In this document: piece after piece, positions 26,377 to 35,071 of the stretch
Layout: each line of letters begins with the position of its first letter
Position numbering within the stretch: the stretch's first letter is position 1
Assembly: GCA_965229005.1 (NCBI GenBank)
Contig: CBDDIP010000002.1
Location: 3,750,826-3,814,825, forward strand
Length of the DNA stretch: 64,000 bases
Direction of reading: 5' to 3'
Source of the DNA: CBDDIP01 sp965229005
GTDB lineage: Bacteria > Actinomycetota > Acidimicrobiia > Acidimicrobiales > Ilumatobacteraceae
The notes under the pieces: model-generated
Databases searched by the model: none
Told to the model about the DNA's origin: nothing
Seen by the model: the letters and a program-made list of their open reading frames with translations, nothing else
Program-made: the position numbers and the translations under genes

Positions 26377-27592
26377 CCGCCTCTTCGACCACAGCACCCT
26401 CGGCGGATGCCTCTTGCGTTGCAGCTGTCTCAGCTGCTGCTTCGTCAGGTGCTGCTTCCGGGGCCGGCGCCTCGGATGCGGCAGCTGCCTGCTCGTTCCA
26501 CTCGTTCTGGGTGAGCACGGTGCCGTCGGCGGCGTGCCACTCCATCTCGCCGGACTCGGCGTTGGAGACCCATTCGCCTTCTTCGTAGTCGCCCTCGAGG
26601 TCGTCCTCGGGGCCTTCCATGTGCTGGGTCTCGCCACGGATGTCGATGCGCACACCGGTGAGGCGAGCGGCCAGGCGGGCGTTCTGCCCTTCCTTGCCGA
26701 TGGCCAGGCTGAGCTGGTGGTCGGGGACGATGACGTCGGCCTGGGTGAGGTCCTCGGAGATGATGACCTCCTTGACCTTGGCCGGCGACAGCGCCTTGGC
26801 GACGAAGTCGGCCAGGTCCTCGCTGAACGGGACGATGTCGATCTTCTCGCCACGCAACTCGTTGACGACCATGCGGACGCGTCCGCCGCGAGCACCGACG
26901 CACGCGCCGACGGGGTCGACGTTGTGGTCGTTGCTCCACACGGCGATCTTGGTGCGGTGCCCTGGCTCGCGGGCGCAGGCCTTGATCTCGACGATGCCGT
27001 CGGCGATCTCGGGCACCTCGAGCTCGAACAGGCGCTTGATCAGACCGGGGTGGGTGCGGCTGACGACGATCTGCGGCCCCTTGGCGGTCTTGCGCACCTC
27101 GACGATGTAGGCCTTGACGCGATCGCCGGGCTGCGGGCGCTCGAACGGCACCTGCTCGGCCTGCGGCAGCAAGCTCTCCACGCGACCGAGGTCGAGCAGC
27201 GTGTACCGCTGGTCGGTCTGCTGGATGATGCCGGTGACGATGTCGCCCTCGCGGTTGGCGTACTCCTCGAACTTGCGGTCGCGCTCGGCCTCGCGGATGC
27301 GCTGGCTCATCACCTGGCGGAAGGTCTGGGCGGCGATGCGACCCATCTCCTCCTTGCGCGGGGTGTCGTCACGCTCGTTGACCCACAGGCCGTCCTCATC
27401 CACGTCGTACGCGGTGAAGGTGAACTCGAGGGTGTCGGGGTTGACCTCGACGACCACTTCGTCGGCGGCGCCGGGGCGCCGCTTGTACGCCGTCGCCAAG
27501 GCGTCGACGAGGACGTGCAGGAGCGTGTCGACGGAGATGTTCTTCTCGTTCGCCAACATGCGAACGGCTTCGGACATGTCGAGACTGCTCAT
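26360..27592 (-). CDS. nusA: Transcription termination/antitermination factor NusA
   Basis: A 410-residue RNA polymerase-associated factor. The N-terminal domain is followed by an S1 domain (EGDIVTGIIQQTDQRYTLLDLG) and two KH domains, the first with VGACVGARGGRVRMVVNELRGEKIDIV and the second with LAIGKEGQNARLAARLTG. An acidic Glu/Ala/Pro-rich tail follows instead of the C-terminal repeats of E. coli. The ATG at 27592 shares its A with the rimP stop (TGATG); longer in-frame starts lie inside rimP and are unlikely. Confidence 0.95.
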   Translation of the reverse strand: MSSLDMSEAVRMLANEKNISVDTLLHVLVDALATAYKRRPGAADEVVVEVNPDTLEFTFTAYDVDEDGLWVNERDDTPRKEEMGRIAAQTFRQVMSQRIREAERDRKFEEYANREGDIVTGIIQQTDQRYTLLDLGRVESLLPQAEQVPFERPQPGDRVKAYIVEVRKTAKGPQIVVSRTHPGLIKRLFELEVPEIADGIVEIKACAREPGHRTKIAVWSNDHNVDPVGACVGARGGRVRMVVNELRGEKIDIVPFSEDLADFVAKALSPAKVKEVIISEDLTQADVIVPDHQLSLAIGKEGQNARLAARLTGVRIDIRGETQHMEGPEDDLEGDYEEGEWVSNAESGEMEWHAADGTVLTQNEWNEQAAAASEAPAPEAAPDEAAAETAATQEASAEGAVVEEAGDGND

Positions 27593-28236
27593 CAGGCCTC
27601 CTCTGCAGGTGCAGGTTGCGTGGTCGTGGGCTCGGCGCGCTTCGTCGGCTGCCGTGATGGCTTCTTGGCCTTGGGCGCGCTGCCCGGCTTGGGAGTGGGA
27701 CCCCACTCGAACACGGTCTTCGCCCGGTCGATCTGGGAGTGGTTGACGGTGCGCTCGACAGGGCCGTCGGCACCCTCGATGCGCAGGGTGACGTCGCGCT
27801 CGGTGGCGGCGACGAGCTCACCTTGGATGCGCCGCTGGCCGGCGACGACGTCGCGCAGGCGGATGGCGACCACCTTCCCCAGCTCGCGGTGGAAGTGGGT
27901 GGGCGTGCGCAGGCTGCGCTCCAGGCCGGGGCTGGTGACCTCGAGCGTGTAGTGGCCGGGCACCGGATCGGTGTGGTCGAGCTCACGAGAGATGAGGCGG
28001 GTGGCGAGCGCGATCTGCTCCAGGTCGACGCCGCCGCGCGAGCCGGGCGGGGTGTCGATGGTGACGCGCAGCGTGCCGCCGCGGAACTCCAGGTCGTACA
28101 GGTCGAGCTGCAAGTCGGTGATGATCGGCATGACCATGGCGTGCACCCGCTTGAGCGTGGCGTTGTCCGTCCGGGTCTGCTGGGCTTCTGCTGCCGTCTG
28201 GTTCGGTTCTGTGGTCATCATCGTCACCTCGCTCAC
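27592..28236 (-). CDS. rimP: Ribosome maturation factor RimP
   Basis: A 214-residue 30S maturation factor. The N-terminal domain shows LQLDLYDLEFRGGTLRVTID and GVDLEQIALATRLISREL; the conserved YTLEVTSPGLERSLRTPTHF segment ends it; and a C-terminal SH3-like part follows with a Lys/Pro/Thr-rich tail. The GTG at 28236 is the outermost start; ATG codons six and seven positions later are alternatives. First gene of the minus-strand cluster rimP-nusA-ylxR-infB, divergent from proS. Confidence 0.92.
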   Translation of the reverse strand: MSEVTMMTTEPNQTAAEAQQTRTDNATLKRVHAMVMPIITDLQLDLYDLEFRGGTLRVTIDTPPGSRGGVDLEQIALATRLISRELDHTDPVPGHYTLEVTSPGLERSLRTPTHFHRELGKVVAIRLRDVVAGQRRIQGELVAATERDVTLRIEGADGPVERTVNHSQIDRAKTVFEWGPTPKPGSAPKAKKPSRQPTKRAEPTTTQPAPAEEA

Positions 28237-28274
28237 TGCCTCTCGTTGCGTCGAACTGGAGCCCTTTCATTGAA

Positions 28275-28306
28275 GAAGGCGTGGACCCTGGCGAGCCCAC
28301 GCCTTC
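28275..28306. promoter_or_regulatory. Inverted repeat in the rimP-proS divergent spacer
   Basis: Two 10-base perfect arms, GAAGGCGTGG at 28275-28284 and CCACGCCTTC at 28297-28306, flank a 12-base spacer in the roughly 130-base gap between rimP (start 28236) and proS (start 28367). It could be an operator or a stem-loop in the rimP leader; a TATATC sequence near 28337 may belong to the proS promoter. Confidence 0.4.
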
Positions 28307-28366
28307 GGTTCACGGAACTGCAAAGGACCGGACGAGTATATCGGTGAGCCGGTAGCCTTCGCCGCC

Positions 28367-30145
28367 GTGCTCCGGATGTCGACGTTGTTCCTGCGTACCC
28401 TGCGTGAGGACCCCTCCGACGCCGAGGTCGCCAGCCACCGGCTGATGGTGCGCGCCGGGTACATCCGCCGTGCCGCACCCGGTGGGTTCACGTGGCTGCC
28501 GCTCGGCTGGATCGTCTACCGCAACGTCGAACGCGCCGTGCGCGAGGAGATGGATCGGGCGGGCTTCCAAGAGGTCCACTTCCCCGCGCTGCTGCCCCGC
28601 GAGCCGTACGAGGCCACCGGCCGGTGGACGGACTACGGCGACAACCTGTTTCGTCTCAAGGACCGCCGCGGCGTGGACATGCTGCTCGCGCCGACCCACG
28701 AGGAGATGTTCACCCTCCTGGTGAAGGACCTGTACGCCAGCTACAAGGACCTCCCGCTGGTGATCTACCAGATCCAGACGAAGTACCGCGACGAGGCCCG
28801 GCCCCGCGCCGGTCTGCTGCGCGGCCGCGAGTTCGTGATGAAGGACTCGTACTCGTTCGACATCGACGACGCCGGTCTGCAGGCCAGCTACGACGCCCAC
28901 CGCATCGCGTACCAACGGCTGTTCGAGCGGCTCGGTCTGCCGTACGTCATCGTCTCGGCCGTGTCCGGCGCGATGGGTGGCTCGGCGAGCGAGGAGTTCC
29001 TCGCTCCGATGGCCGTCGGCGAGGACACGTACGTGCGCTGCTCGGCGTGCGACTACGCGGCCAACACCGAAGCCGTCCGCGTGCGCGTGCCGGACTCGGT
29101 CCCGTTCGACGGTCTGGGTGCGATGCAGGTGGTCGACACCCCGAACACCCCGACCATCCAGACGCTGGTCGACCACCTGAACGCGACGCCGTCGCTGCAG
29201 CGCACCGATCGCCCCTGGACGGCGTCCGACACGATGAAGAACATCATCGTCAACGTGCGCCACCCCGACGGCACGATCGAGCCCCTCGCCGTCGGCGTGC
29301 CGGGTGATCGCGAGGTCGACGAGAAGCGGCTCGAGGCGCAGCTCGCTCCGGCCGAACTGGTCGCGTTCGCCGAGGCCGACTTCGCCCGCTACCCGCAGTT
29401 GGCCAAGGGCTACATCGGGCCGGGCGCGCTCGGGGCCGACAAGCCGGCGGGGATCCGCTTCCTGGTCGACCCACGCATCGTCGACGGCTCGCAGTGGGTG
29501 TCGGGCGCGGACGTCCCCGGTCGCCACGCGATCAACGTCACCGCCGGCCGCGACTTCGTCGCCGACGGGACCATCGAGGCCGCCGAGGTGCGCGCCGGCG
29601 ACGCCTGTCCGAACTGTGGTCAGGTCCTGGAGATCGCTCGTGGCATCGAGATCGGCCACATCTTCCAGCTCGGCCGCAAGTACGCCGAGGCGCTCGGACT
29701 GACGGTGCTCGACCAGAACGGCAAGACCCAGGTCGTCACCATGGGGTCGTACGGGGTCGGCGTGTCGCGTGCGGTCGCCGCCATCGCTGAGCTGAACTGC
29801 GACGAGAAGGGCCTCATCTGGCCCGACGAGATCGCCCCTGCCGACGTGCACCTCGTGGCCACCGGCAAGCCAACCGATCCGCAGCTCCCGGCAGCCGAGC
29901 TGCTCGCCGCCGAGCTCGAAGCGGCCGGGTTGCGCGTGCTGTTCGACGACCGCGTCGGCGTGTCGCCTGGGGTGAAGTTCAACGACGCCGAACTGGTGGG
30001 CGTGCCGACGATCGTGGTGGTCGGTCGTGGGCTGGCCGACGGGCTCGTCGAGGTGAAGGACCGCCGCAGCGGCGAACGCAACGACGTCGCCCTCACCGAG
30101 GTCGTGCAACAGCTCGCTGCTCGACTGCGGAACGCCCGCGCCTGA
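28367..30145 (+). CDS. proS: Prolyl-tRNA synthetase
   Basis: A 592-residue class II aminoacyl-tRNA synthetase of the bacterial type with an insertion editing domain. Motif regions visible are RAGYIRRAAPGGFTWLPLG, the motif 2 stretch YRDEARPRAGLLRGREFVMKDSYSFD, the insertion domain with a CxxC (CSACDYA), motif 3 GSYGVGVSRAVAA, and a C-terminal anticodon-binding domain (DRVGVSPGVKFNDAELVG). The GTG at 28367 gives VLRMSTLFLRTLREDP, matching mycobacterial N-termini; the ATG at 28376 is an alternative. Confidence 0.96.
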   Translation: MLRMSTLFLRTLREDPSDAEVASHRLMVRAGYIRRAAPGGFTWLPLGWIVYRNVERAVREEMDRAGFQEVHFPALLPREPYEATGRWTDYGDNLFRLKDRRGVDMLLAPTHEEMFTLLVKDLYASYKDLPLVIYQIQTKYRDEARPRAGLLRGREFVMKDSYSFDIDDAGLQASYDAHRIAYQRLFERLGLPYVIVSAVSGAMGGSASEEFLAPMAVGEDTYVRCSACDYAANTEAVRVRVPDSVPFDGLGAMQVVDTPNTPTIQTLVDHLNATPSLQRTDRPWTASDTMKNIIVNVRHPDGTIEPLAVGVPGDREVDEKRLEAQLAPAELVAFAEADFARYPQLAKGYIGPGALGADKPAGIRFLVDPRIVDGSQWVSGADVPGRHAINVTAGRDFVADGTIEAAEVRAGDACPNCGQVLEIARGIEIGHIFQLGRKYAEALGLTVLDQNGKTQVVTMGSYGVGVSRAVAAIAELNCDEKGLIWPDEIAPADVHLVATGKPTDPQLPAAELLAAELEAAGLRVLFDDRVGVSPGVKFNDAELVGVPTIVVVGRGLADGLVEVKDRRSGERNDVALTEVVQQLAARLRNARA

Positions 30146-30191
30146 CGGAGTAGAACACCCCCAGAACCACACGACCAATGGGGGTAGTGCG

Positions 30192-31034
30192 ATGCCGTTG
30201 AACCCGGACGCAGTCGGAACGCAGGGCGAGGCCTACGAGGCCAGCTGGAACAGCAAGGACGCGCTGCTCTACGCCGTCGGCATCGGCGCCGGCACCGGCG
30301 AGCTGTCGTTCACCACCGAGAACACGAAGGACGTCGACCAGCAGGTCTTCCCGACGTTCGCGGTCGTCGTCGGCTGGGGCGCTGGCTCGGCGATGCGCAA
30401 CATCGGCACGTTCAATCCGGCGATGCTCGTGCACGGTCAGCAAGCGATCACGTTGCACAAGCCGATCCCGGTGACCGGCTCGGTCACCATGCAGGGTCGC
30501 GTCGTGGCGATGCACGACAAGGGCAAGGCCGCCGTGGTCGTCACCGAGACGGTTGCCACCGACAACAGCGACGGTCAGCCGCTGTTCACCAACCTGTCCT
30601 CGGCGTTCATCCGCGGCGAAGGTGGTTGGGGCGGAGATCGTGGGCCGAGCGGCCCGCAGAACGTGCCGCCGGATCGCGCGCCGGATCATCAGGTGACCTA
30701 CCAGACCTCTCCGGACCAGGCGCTGACCTATCGGCTCTCCGGCGACCGCAACCCGCTCCACAGCGATCCCTCGTTCGCGGCGATGGGCGGCTTCGACCGA
30801 CCGATCCTGCACGGCCTGTGCACGTACGGGTTCACCGGCCGGGCGTTGGTGCACACGCTGTGCGGCAGCGACGCCTCGAAGTTCCGGCACATCGAAGGCC
30901 GGTTCGCCTCACCGGTGCTGCCCGGTGAGGCGCTGACCATCTCGATGTGGGATCAGGGCGACGGCTCGGCGTTGTTCACCACCGCCGTCGCCGACCGCCT
31001 CGTCATCGACCAAGGCCTCCTGAGGTTCAGCTGA
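30192..31034 (+). CDS. MaoC-type double hot-dog enoyl-CoA hydratase (hydratase 2)
   Basis: A 280-residue hydratase 2 relative. The C-terminal hot-dog carries the active-site motif D185-x-N187-P-x-H190 (YRLSGDRNPLHSDP) and the following GFDRPILHGLCTYGFTGRAL, identical in style to the hydratase of multifunctional enzyme 2. The N-terminal hot-dog (FPTFAVVVGWG, LVHGQQAITLHKPIP) forms the substrate tunnel. It should hydrate (2E)-enoyl-CoA to (3R)-hydroxyacyl-CoA in fatty-acid or steroid side-chain oxidation. A ggggg ribosome-binding site precedes ATG 30192. The convergent SDR at 31102 resembles the dehydrogenase half of the same enzyme type. Confidence 0.9.
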   Translation: MPLNPDAVGTQGEAYEASWNSKDALLYAVGIGAGTGELSFTTENTKDVDQQVFPTFAVVVGWGAGSAMRNIGTFNPAMLVHGQQAITLHKPIPVTGSVTMQGRVVAMHDKGKAAVVVTETVATDNSDGQPLFTNLSSAFIRGEGGWGGDRGPSGPQNVPPDRAPDHQVTYQTSPDQALTYRLSGDRNPLHSDPSFAAMGGFDRPILHGLCTYGFTGRALVHTLCGSDASKFRHIEGRFASPVLPGEALTISMWDQGDGSALFTTAVADRLVIDQGLLRFS

Positions 31035-31101
31035 CAGAGGGTCAGCCGAGGCGAGCGCCCGAGGGACGAGGGCCGAGCACGGTAGGTGAGCGCAGCGAAC
31101 C

Positions 31102-32022
31102 TCAGGAACGCGGCTGGGGCCAGCCGCCGGGGTCGCCGTTCATGCCCGAGTTGGGACGGGCCTTGGCGAGCAGCTCCTCGACGATCGGGCCGACGAGCGT
31201 CGGATCCTCGACCGGGGCGTGGCGCGGTCCGCGGACCCAACCTTCGGCGACGGCCAGCGTCTGACCGCTGGCCTCGAAGACGCGACCGGTGACGTGCTTG
31301 GACTCGGCACTCGCCAGCCAGGTGACGATCGGGGCGATCCAACGCGGCGAGCGCATCTCGCGCTCCTCGTCGGTCTCCGGTGCCGGGCCGAGGCCTTCGG
31401 TCATGCGCGTGAGGGCAACCGGGCCGACGGCGTTGACGGTGACGCCGTAGCGGCTCAGCTCGAGGGCGGCGATGTTGCTGAACGCGGCGATGCCGGCCTT
31501 CGCCGCGCCGTAGTTGGTCTGACCCGGGTTGCCGTAGATGCCGCTGACCGACGTGGTGTTGATGATCCGGCCATCGACCGGCTTGCCGGCCTTGCTCTGC
31601 TCGCGCCAGTAGGCGGCAGCCCAGCGGGCGGGAGCAAACGTGCCCTTGAGGTGCACGTTGATGACCGCGTCCCACTCCTCTTCGGTCATGTTGACCAGGA
31701 CGCGATCGCGCAGGATGCCGGCGTTGTTGACCAACACGTGCAGATCGCCGAAGGTCTCGATGGCGGTGTTGATCAACCGCTGCGCGCCCTCCCACGACGA
31801 CACGCTGTCGCCGTTGGCAACCGCCTCGCCGCCCATGCCCTTGATCTCCTGCACGACCTGCTCCGCGGGGCTGAGGTCGCCACCGCTGCCGTCGACGTTC
31901 CCGCCGAGGTCGTTCACGACCACCTTGGCGCCGTGGGCGGCCAGGCTCAGCGCATGCTCGCGGCCGATGCCCCGACCTGCTCCGGTGACGATGGCGATAC
32001 GGCCCTCACACAGCTTGCTCAT
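31102..32022 (-). CDS. Short-chain dehydrogenase, MFE-2 (17beta-HSD4)-like
   Basis: A 306-residue classical SDR. The NAD-binding TGAGRGIGREHAL motif, the NDLGGNVDGSGGD segment typical of (3R)-hydroxyacyl-CoA dehydrogenases of peroxisomal MFE-2 type, NNAG, and the catalytic Ser/YxxxK (NYGAAKAG, with Y and K) are visible. It probably oxidises (3R)-hydroxyacyl-CoA, complementing the convergent MaoC hydratase. ATG 32022 is preceded by gagggga. A close relative begins at 63795. The tail after about residue 250 is longer than in plain SDRs. Confidence 0.88.
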   Translation of the reverse strand: MSKLCEGRIAIVTGAGRGIGREHALSLAAHGAKVVVNDLGGNVDGSGGDLSPAEQVVQEIKGMGGEAVANGDSVSSWEGAQRLINTAIETFGDLHVLVNNAGILRDRVLVNMTEEEWDAVINVHLKGTFAPARWAAAYWREQSKAGKPVDGRIINTTSVSGIYGNPGQTNYGAAKAGIAAFSNIAALELSRYGVTVNAVGPVALTRMTEGLGPAPETDEEREMRSPRWIAPIVTWLASAESKHVTGRVFEASGQTLAVAEGWVRGPRHAPVEDPTLVGPIVEELLAKARPNSGMNGDPGGWPQPRS

Positions 32023-32052
32023 CTGGATCTTCCCCTCGTTCTGTGACGTTCG

Positions 32053-32850
32053 ATGCGGTCGCATCATAAGGTGGCCGGTGTGTGCGACTGCCAGCTGACA
32101 CGACGCGAAGCGCTCATCGGCTCGGCGATCACCACCGCCGCGCTGGTGCTGGCCGGCAGCTCGTCGACGTCCGCCGCGCCGTCGCCACCGGCGGTGCCGG
32201 CGGTCGAGGTGATGCCCGGGCTGTCGATCTACCCGCGCGACGCGTGGGGCGCCGACCTGCCGCCGAAGCGGGCGTTGATTCAGGAGACGCCGCAGTTCCT
32301 GCTGGTCCACCACACCGCCGGCACGGACCAGGATCCACGAGGCCAGATCCGAGCCACCTACGCCTGGCACACCAGTGCGGCAAAAGGCTGGCCGGACGTC
32401 TGCTACGAGTTCTTCGTCGACCGCGACGGCGGCGTGTGGGAGGGGCGGCAAGGTGCCATGTGGCATCCCGTCGTCGCCGACGCCACGGGCGGCAGCCAGG
32501 GCTTCGCTCAGCTCGTCTGCCTGATCGGCGAGTTCACCTCCGTCGCCCCGACGGCCGCCGCGCAGGCGTCGCTGGTGAAGGTCCTGGCGTGGCTGGCCGA
32601 CCGATGGGACATCGACGTATCGGCCGGCGCGACCACCACGTTCACGTCGCGCGGATCCCAGAAGTGGAAGGCCGGGACCGTCGTGACGACGCCGACCATC
32701 GCCGGCCATCGCGACATGTCCTACACCGCCTGCCCAGGCGATCAGCTGTACGCCCTGATCCCCGACCTGCGCACGCGAGTGATCGCACAGCTGGACGCGT
32801 GGAGCGGCGCCATGCGCCCCGCCCGCCGCCTCGGCCCCGTCCAGCCGTGA
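32053..32850 (+). CDS. Peptidoglycan-recognition-type N-acetylmuramoyl-L-alanine amidase
   Basis: A 265-residue Amidase_2/PGRP protein. A twin-arginine-like export signal (LTRREALIGSAITTAALVLAG) occupies the N-terminus. The zinc-site histidines appear in FLLVHHTAGTDQ and in the C-terminal AGHRDMSYTACPGD, where the Cys completes the site. It should cleave the amide between muramic acid and L-alanine outside the membrane. The start is uncertain: ATG 32053, or GTG 32071 or 32080, which would give a more typical signal length. The next gene overlaps its stop (GTGA). Confidence 0.85.
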   Translation: MRSHHKVAGVCDCQLTRREALIGSAITTAALVLAGSSSTSAAPSPPAVPAVEVMPGLSIYPRDAWGADLPPKRALIQETPQFLLVHHTAGTDQDPRGQIRATYAWHTSAAKGWPDVCYEFFVDRDGGVWEGRQGAMWHPVVADATGGSQGFAQLVCLIGEFTSVAPTAAAQASLVKVLAWLADRWDIDVSAGATTTFTSRGSQKWKAGTVVTTPTIAGHRDMSYTACPGDQLYALIPDLRTRVIAQLDAWSGAMRPARRLGPVQP

Positions 32851-34046
32851 ACACTGACACCTTGATCGTTGGCTCCGGGCCGGCGGGTGCGGCCGCGGCG
32901 ATCACGTTGGCGCGAGCAGGACGCGACGTGGTCGTGATCGACAAGGCGACGTTCCCGCGCGACAAGTGCTGCGGCGACGGACTCACGACGTTGGCGCTGC
33001 GCGAACTGGAACCGCTGGGGCTGCGGCCGGAGATGGTGCCCAACTGGCAGACGGTCGACGCGGCGTGGCTGCGCTCACCATCCGGCCGCGAGGTCGAGCT
33101 GCCACTCCCCCACGACGGGATCTTCGCCGCGACGACACCGCGCCGCGAGCTCGACGACGCGCTCGTGCAACTGGCGATCGACGCGGGCGCGCGGGTGCAC
33201 CAGGGCTGCTCGCTCACCACGATCGTCGAGCAGGACGGCGCGATGCGCGTCGATGTGGATGGGCTCGGCCCGGTGGTGGCACAGCACGTGATCGCCGCCG
33301 ACGGCATGTGGTCGCCGACACGACGTGCGCTCGGCGTCGCGGAAGCCGGCTACCTCGGCGAGTGGCACGCGTTCCGCCAGTACGCCAACCACGTCAGCGG
33401 ACCCGCCGCGCATCGGCTCTACGTGTGGTTCGAGGCCGATCTGCTCCCCGGCTACGCCTGGAGCTTCCCGTTGCCCGACGGTCGGGTGAACGTCGGCTTC
33501 GGTGTGCTGCGCGACGGCGAACGCACGGGCAAGGACCTCAAGCAGATCTGGCCCGAGCTGTTCGCGCGTGCGCACATCGTCGAAGCGCTCGGGCCGGACG
33601 TGCAATTCGAGGAACGCCACACGGCATGGCCGATCCCCGCCGGCATCGACCGCGCGGTGCTCGCCACCGGTCGGACGCTGTTCGTCGGCGACGCGGCGCG
33701 GGCGACCGACACGATGACGGGCGAAGGCATCGGGCAGGCGATGCTCACCGGGCGCCTCGCTGCGGAGGCGATCATCGCCGGTGGCGGCGACGGCGACGTT
33801 CGGCGCCACTACGAACGAGCAGTGCGTCACCACCTGCTGGCAGACCACCGGATGTCCGCGGTGCTCAGTCGCGCGCTGCGCCACCCGAAGGCGGCGCGCG
33901 GCGCGATCCGGCTCGTCGGTCTCAGCGGCTGGACGCGACGCAACTTCGCACGGTGGATGTTCGAGGACGAACCGCGTGCCGTCGTCGTCACCCCGCGCCG
34001 CTGGCACCGCCGGTTCCTGCGCCAGCCGGGTGCGTTCCGGAACTGA
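32847..34046 (+). CDS. FAD-dependent oxidoreductase, geranylgeranyl reductase family
   Basis: A 399-residue flavoprotein. The Rossmann motif VGSGPAGAAAAITLARAG binds FAD. The KCCGDGLTTLAL segment is the family PxxKxCGxGL motif, and GDAARATDTMTGEGIGQAM is the second FAD-binding motif. Relatives reduce the double bonds of prenyl chains (menaquinone, archaeal-type lipids) or hydroxylate aromatic rings. The GTG start overlaps the amidase stop codon, so the two are co-transcribed, perhaps for cell-envelope isoprenoids, but this is inference. Confidence 0.85.
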   Translation: MNTDTLIVGSGPAGAAAAITLARAGRDVVVIDKATFPRDKCCGDGLTTLALRELEPLGLRPEMVPNWQTVDAAWLRSPSGREVELPLPHDGIFAATTPRRELDDALVQLAIDAGARVHQGCSLTTIVEQDGAMRVDVDGLGPVVAQHVIAADGMWSPTRRALGVAEAGYLGEWHAFRQYANHVSGPAAHRLYVWFEADLLPGYAWSFPLPDGRVNVGFGVLRDGERTGKDLKQIWPELFARAHIVEALGPDVQFEERHTAWPIPAGIDRAVLATGRTLFVGDAARATDTMTGEGIGQAMLTGRLAAEAIIAGGGDGDVRRHYERAVRHHLLADHRMSAVLSRALRHPKAARGAIRLVGLSGWTRRNFARWMFEDEPRAVVVTPRRWHRRFLRQPGAFRN

Positions 34047-34093
34047 GACGCTCGGCCCGGTAGCAGCACCCCGCCGTGGCTACCGTGCACGCC

Positions 34094-35071
34094 ATGCGCA
34101 CGCGCCTCACGGAACTGCTCGACATCGAACACCCGGTCATGCTCGCCGGCATGGGTGGGGTCAGCTACCACACCCTCGTCGCGGCAGTCAGCGAGGCAGG
34201 TGGCATCGGCACGCTCGGCGCGTCGACGATGGCGGCCGAGGAACTGCCGGAGGAGATGGCAAAGGTGCGCGAGCTGACGTCGAAGCCGTTCGGCGTCGAC
34301 CTGCTGACGGCGATGCCCGGCCAGGTCGAGCGCGGCATCCAGAGCGTGATCGAGGGCGGGGCGCGGATCTTCGTTGCCGGACTCGGTGTGCCGCGCGAGG
34401 TCATCGACCTCCTGCACTCGAAGAACATCCTCGTCGGCAGCATGTGCGGCAAGGTCCGTCACGCGGTCAGCGCCGTCGCCAGCGGCGTCGACTTCGTCGT
34501 CGCCCAGGGCACGGAGGGCGGCGGGCACACCGGCGTCGTGGCCACGATGGCGCTCGTGCCGCAGGTTGTCGACGCGGTCGGCGCGCAGGTGCCGGTGGTC
34601 GCGGCAGGCGGCCTGTACGACGGGCGCGGTCTCGCCGCATCGTTGGCGCTCGGCGCCGATGGCGTGTGGATCGGGACGCGCTTCATCGCCACGCCCGAGG
34701 CCCGAGCCGTGAACGGATACAAGGAGGCGCTGCTGGCGCTGGCCGAAGACGGCACGGTGATCAGCAAGTCCTTCACCGGCAAGACCTGCCGGGTCGTGCG
34801 CAACGAGTGGACGAACCACTTCGAGCAGCACCCCGAGGAGCTCAAGCCGTTCCCGCAGCAGGCGATCTTCTCCTCGCAGGAAGGCGTCAACCACCTCGGC
34901 TTCCCGAGCGGCACCGAGGTCGACGTGACCAAGGAGTTCATGCCCGCGGGGCAGGGCGTCGGCGGCTTCGACTCCCTCGTGCCCGCAGGCGACCTCGTGC
35001 GTTCGATGGTGGCCGAGGCTGAACGGGTCATCGAGCGCGTCGCACAGGTCGCCGCTACGGTGCGAAAGTGA
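34094..35071 (+). CDS. Nitronate monooxygenase / FMN-dependent NPD-like protein
   Basis: A 325-residue FMN TIM barrel of the nitronate monooxygenase/FabK family. It starts MRTRLTELLDIEHPVMLAGMGG, has the FMN-binding AQGTEGGGHTG motif and the phosphate-binding GGLYDGRGLAASLALGADGVWIGTRF. The histidine of the GGGHTG loop is conserved. Substrates of such enzymes include nitronates and 2-enoyl thioesters. ATG 34094 is preferred to the GTG at 34076. The following peptidase gene overlaps its stop (GTGA). Confidence 0.88.
   Translation: MRTRLTELLDIEHPVMLAGMGGVSYHTLVAAVSEAGGIGTLGASTMAAEELPEEMAKVRELTSKPFGVDLLTAMPGQVERGIQSVIEGGARIFVAGLGVPREVIDLLHSKNILVGSMCGKVRHAVSAVASGVDFVVAQGTEGGGHTGVVATMALVPQVVDAVGAQVPVVAAGGLYDGRGLAASLALGADGVWIGTRFIATPEARAVNGYKEALLALAEDGTVISKSFTGKTCRVVRNEWTNHFEQHPEELKPFPQQAIFSSQEGVNHLGFPSGTEVDVTKEFMPAGQGVGGFDSLVPAGDLVRSMVAEAERVIERVAQVAATVRK

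Noticed and set aside
31021..31104. Eight-base inverted repeat TGAGGTTC/GAACCTCA flanking the MaoC-SDR junction
   Set aside because: Arms are short and nearly 70 bases apart; may be chance in a convergent spacer.
34058..34085. Seven-base inverted repeat before the nitronate monooxygenase gene
   Set aside because: Short arms with a 14-base loop in GC-rich DNA; not distinguishable from chance.
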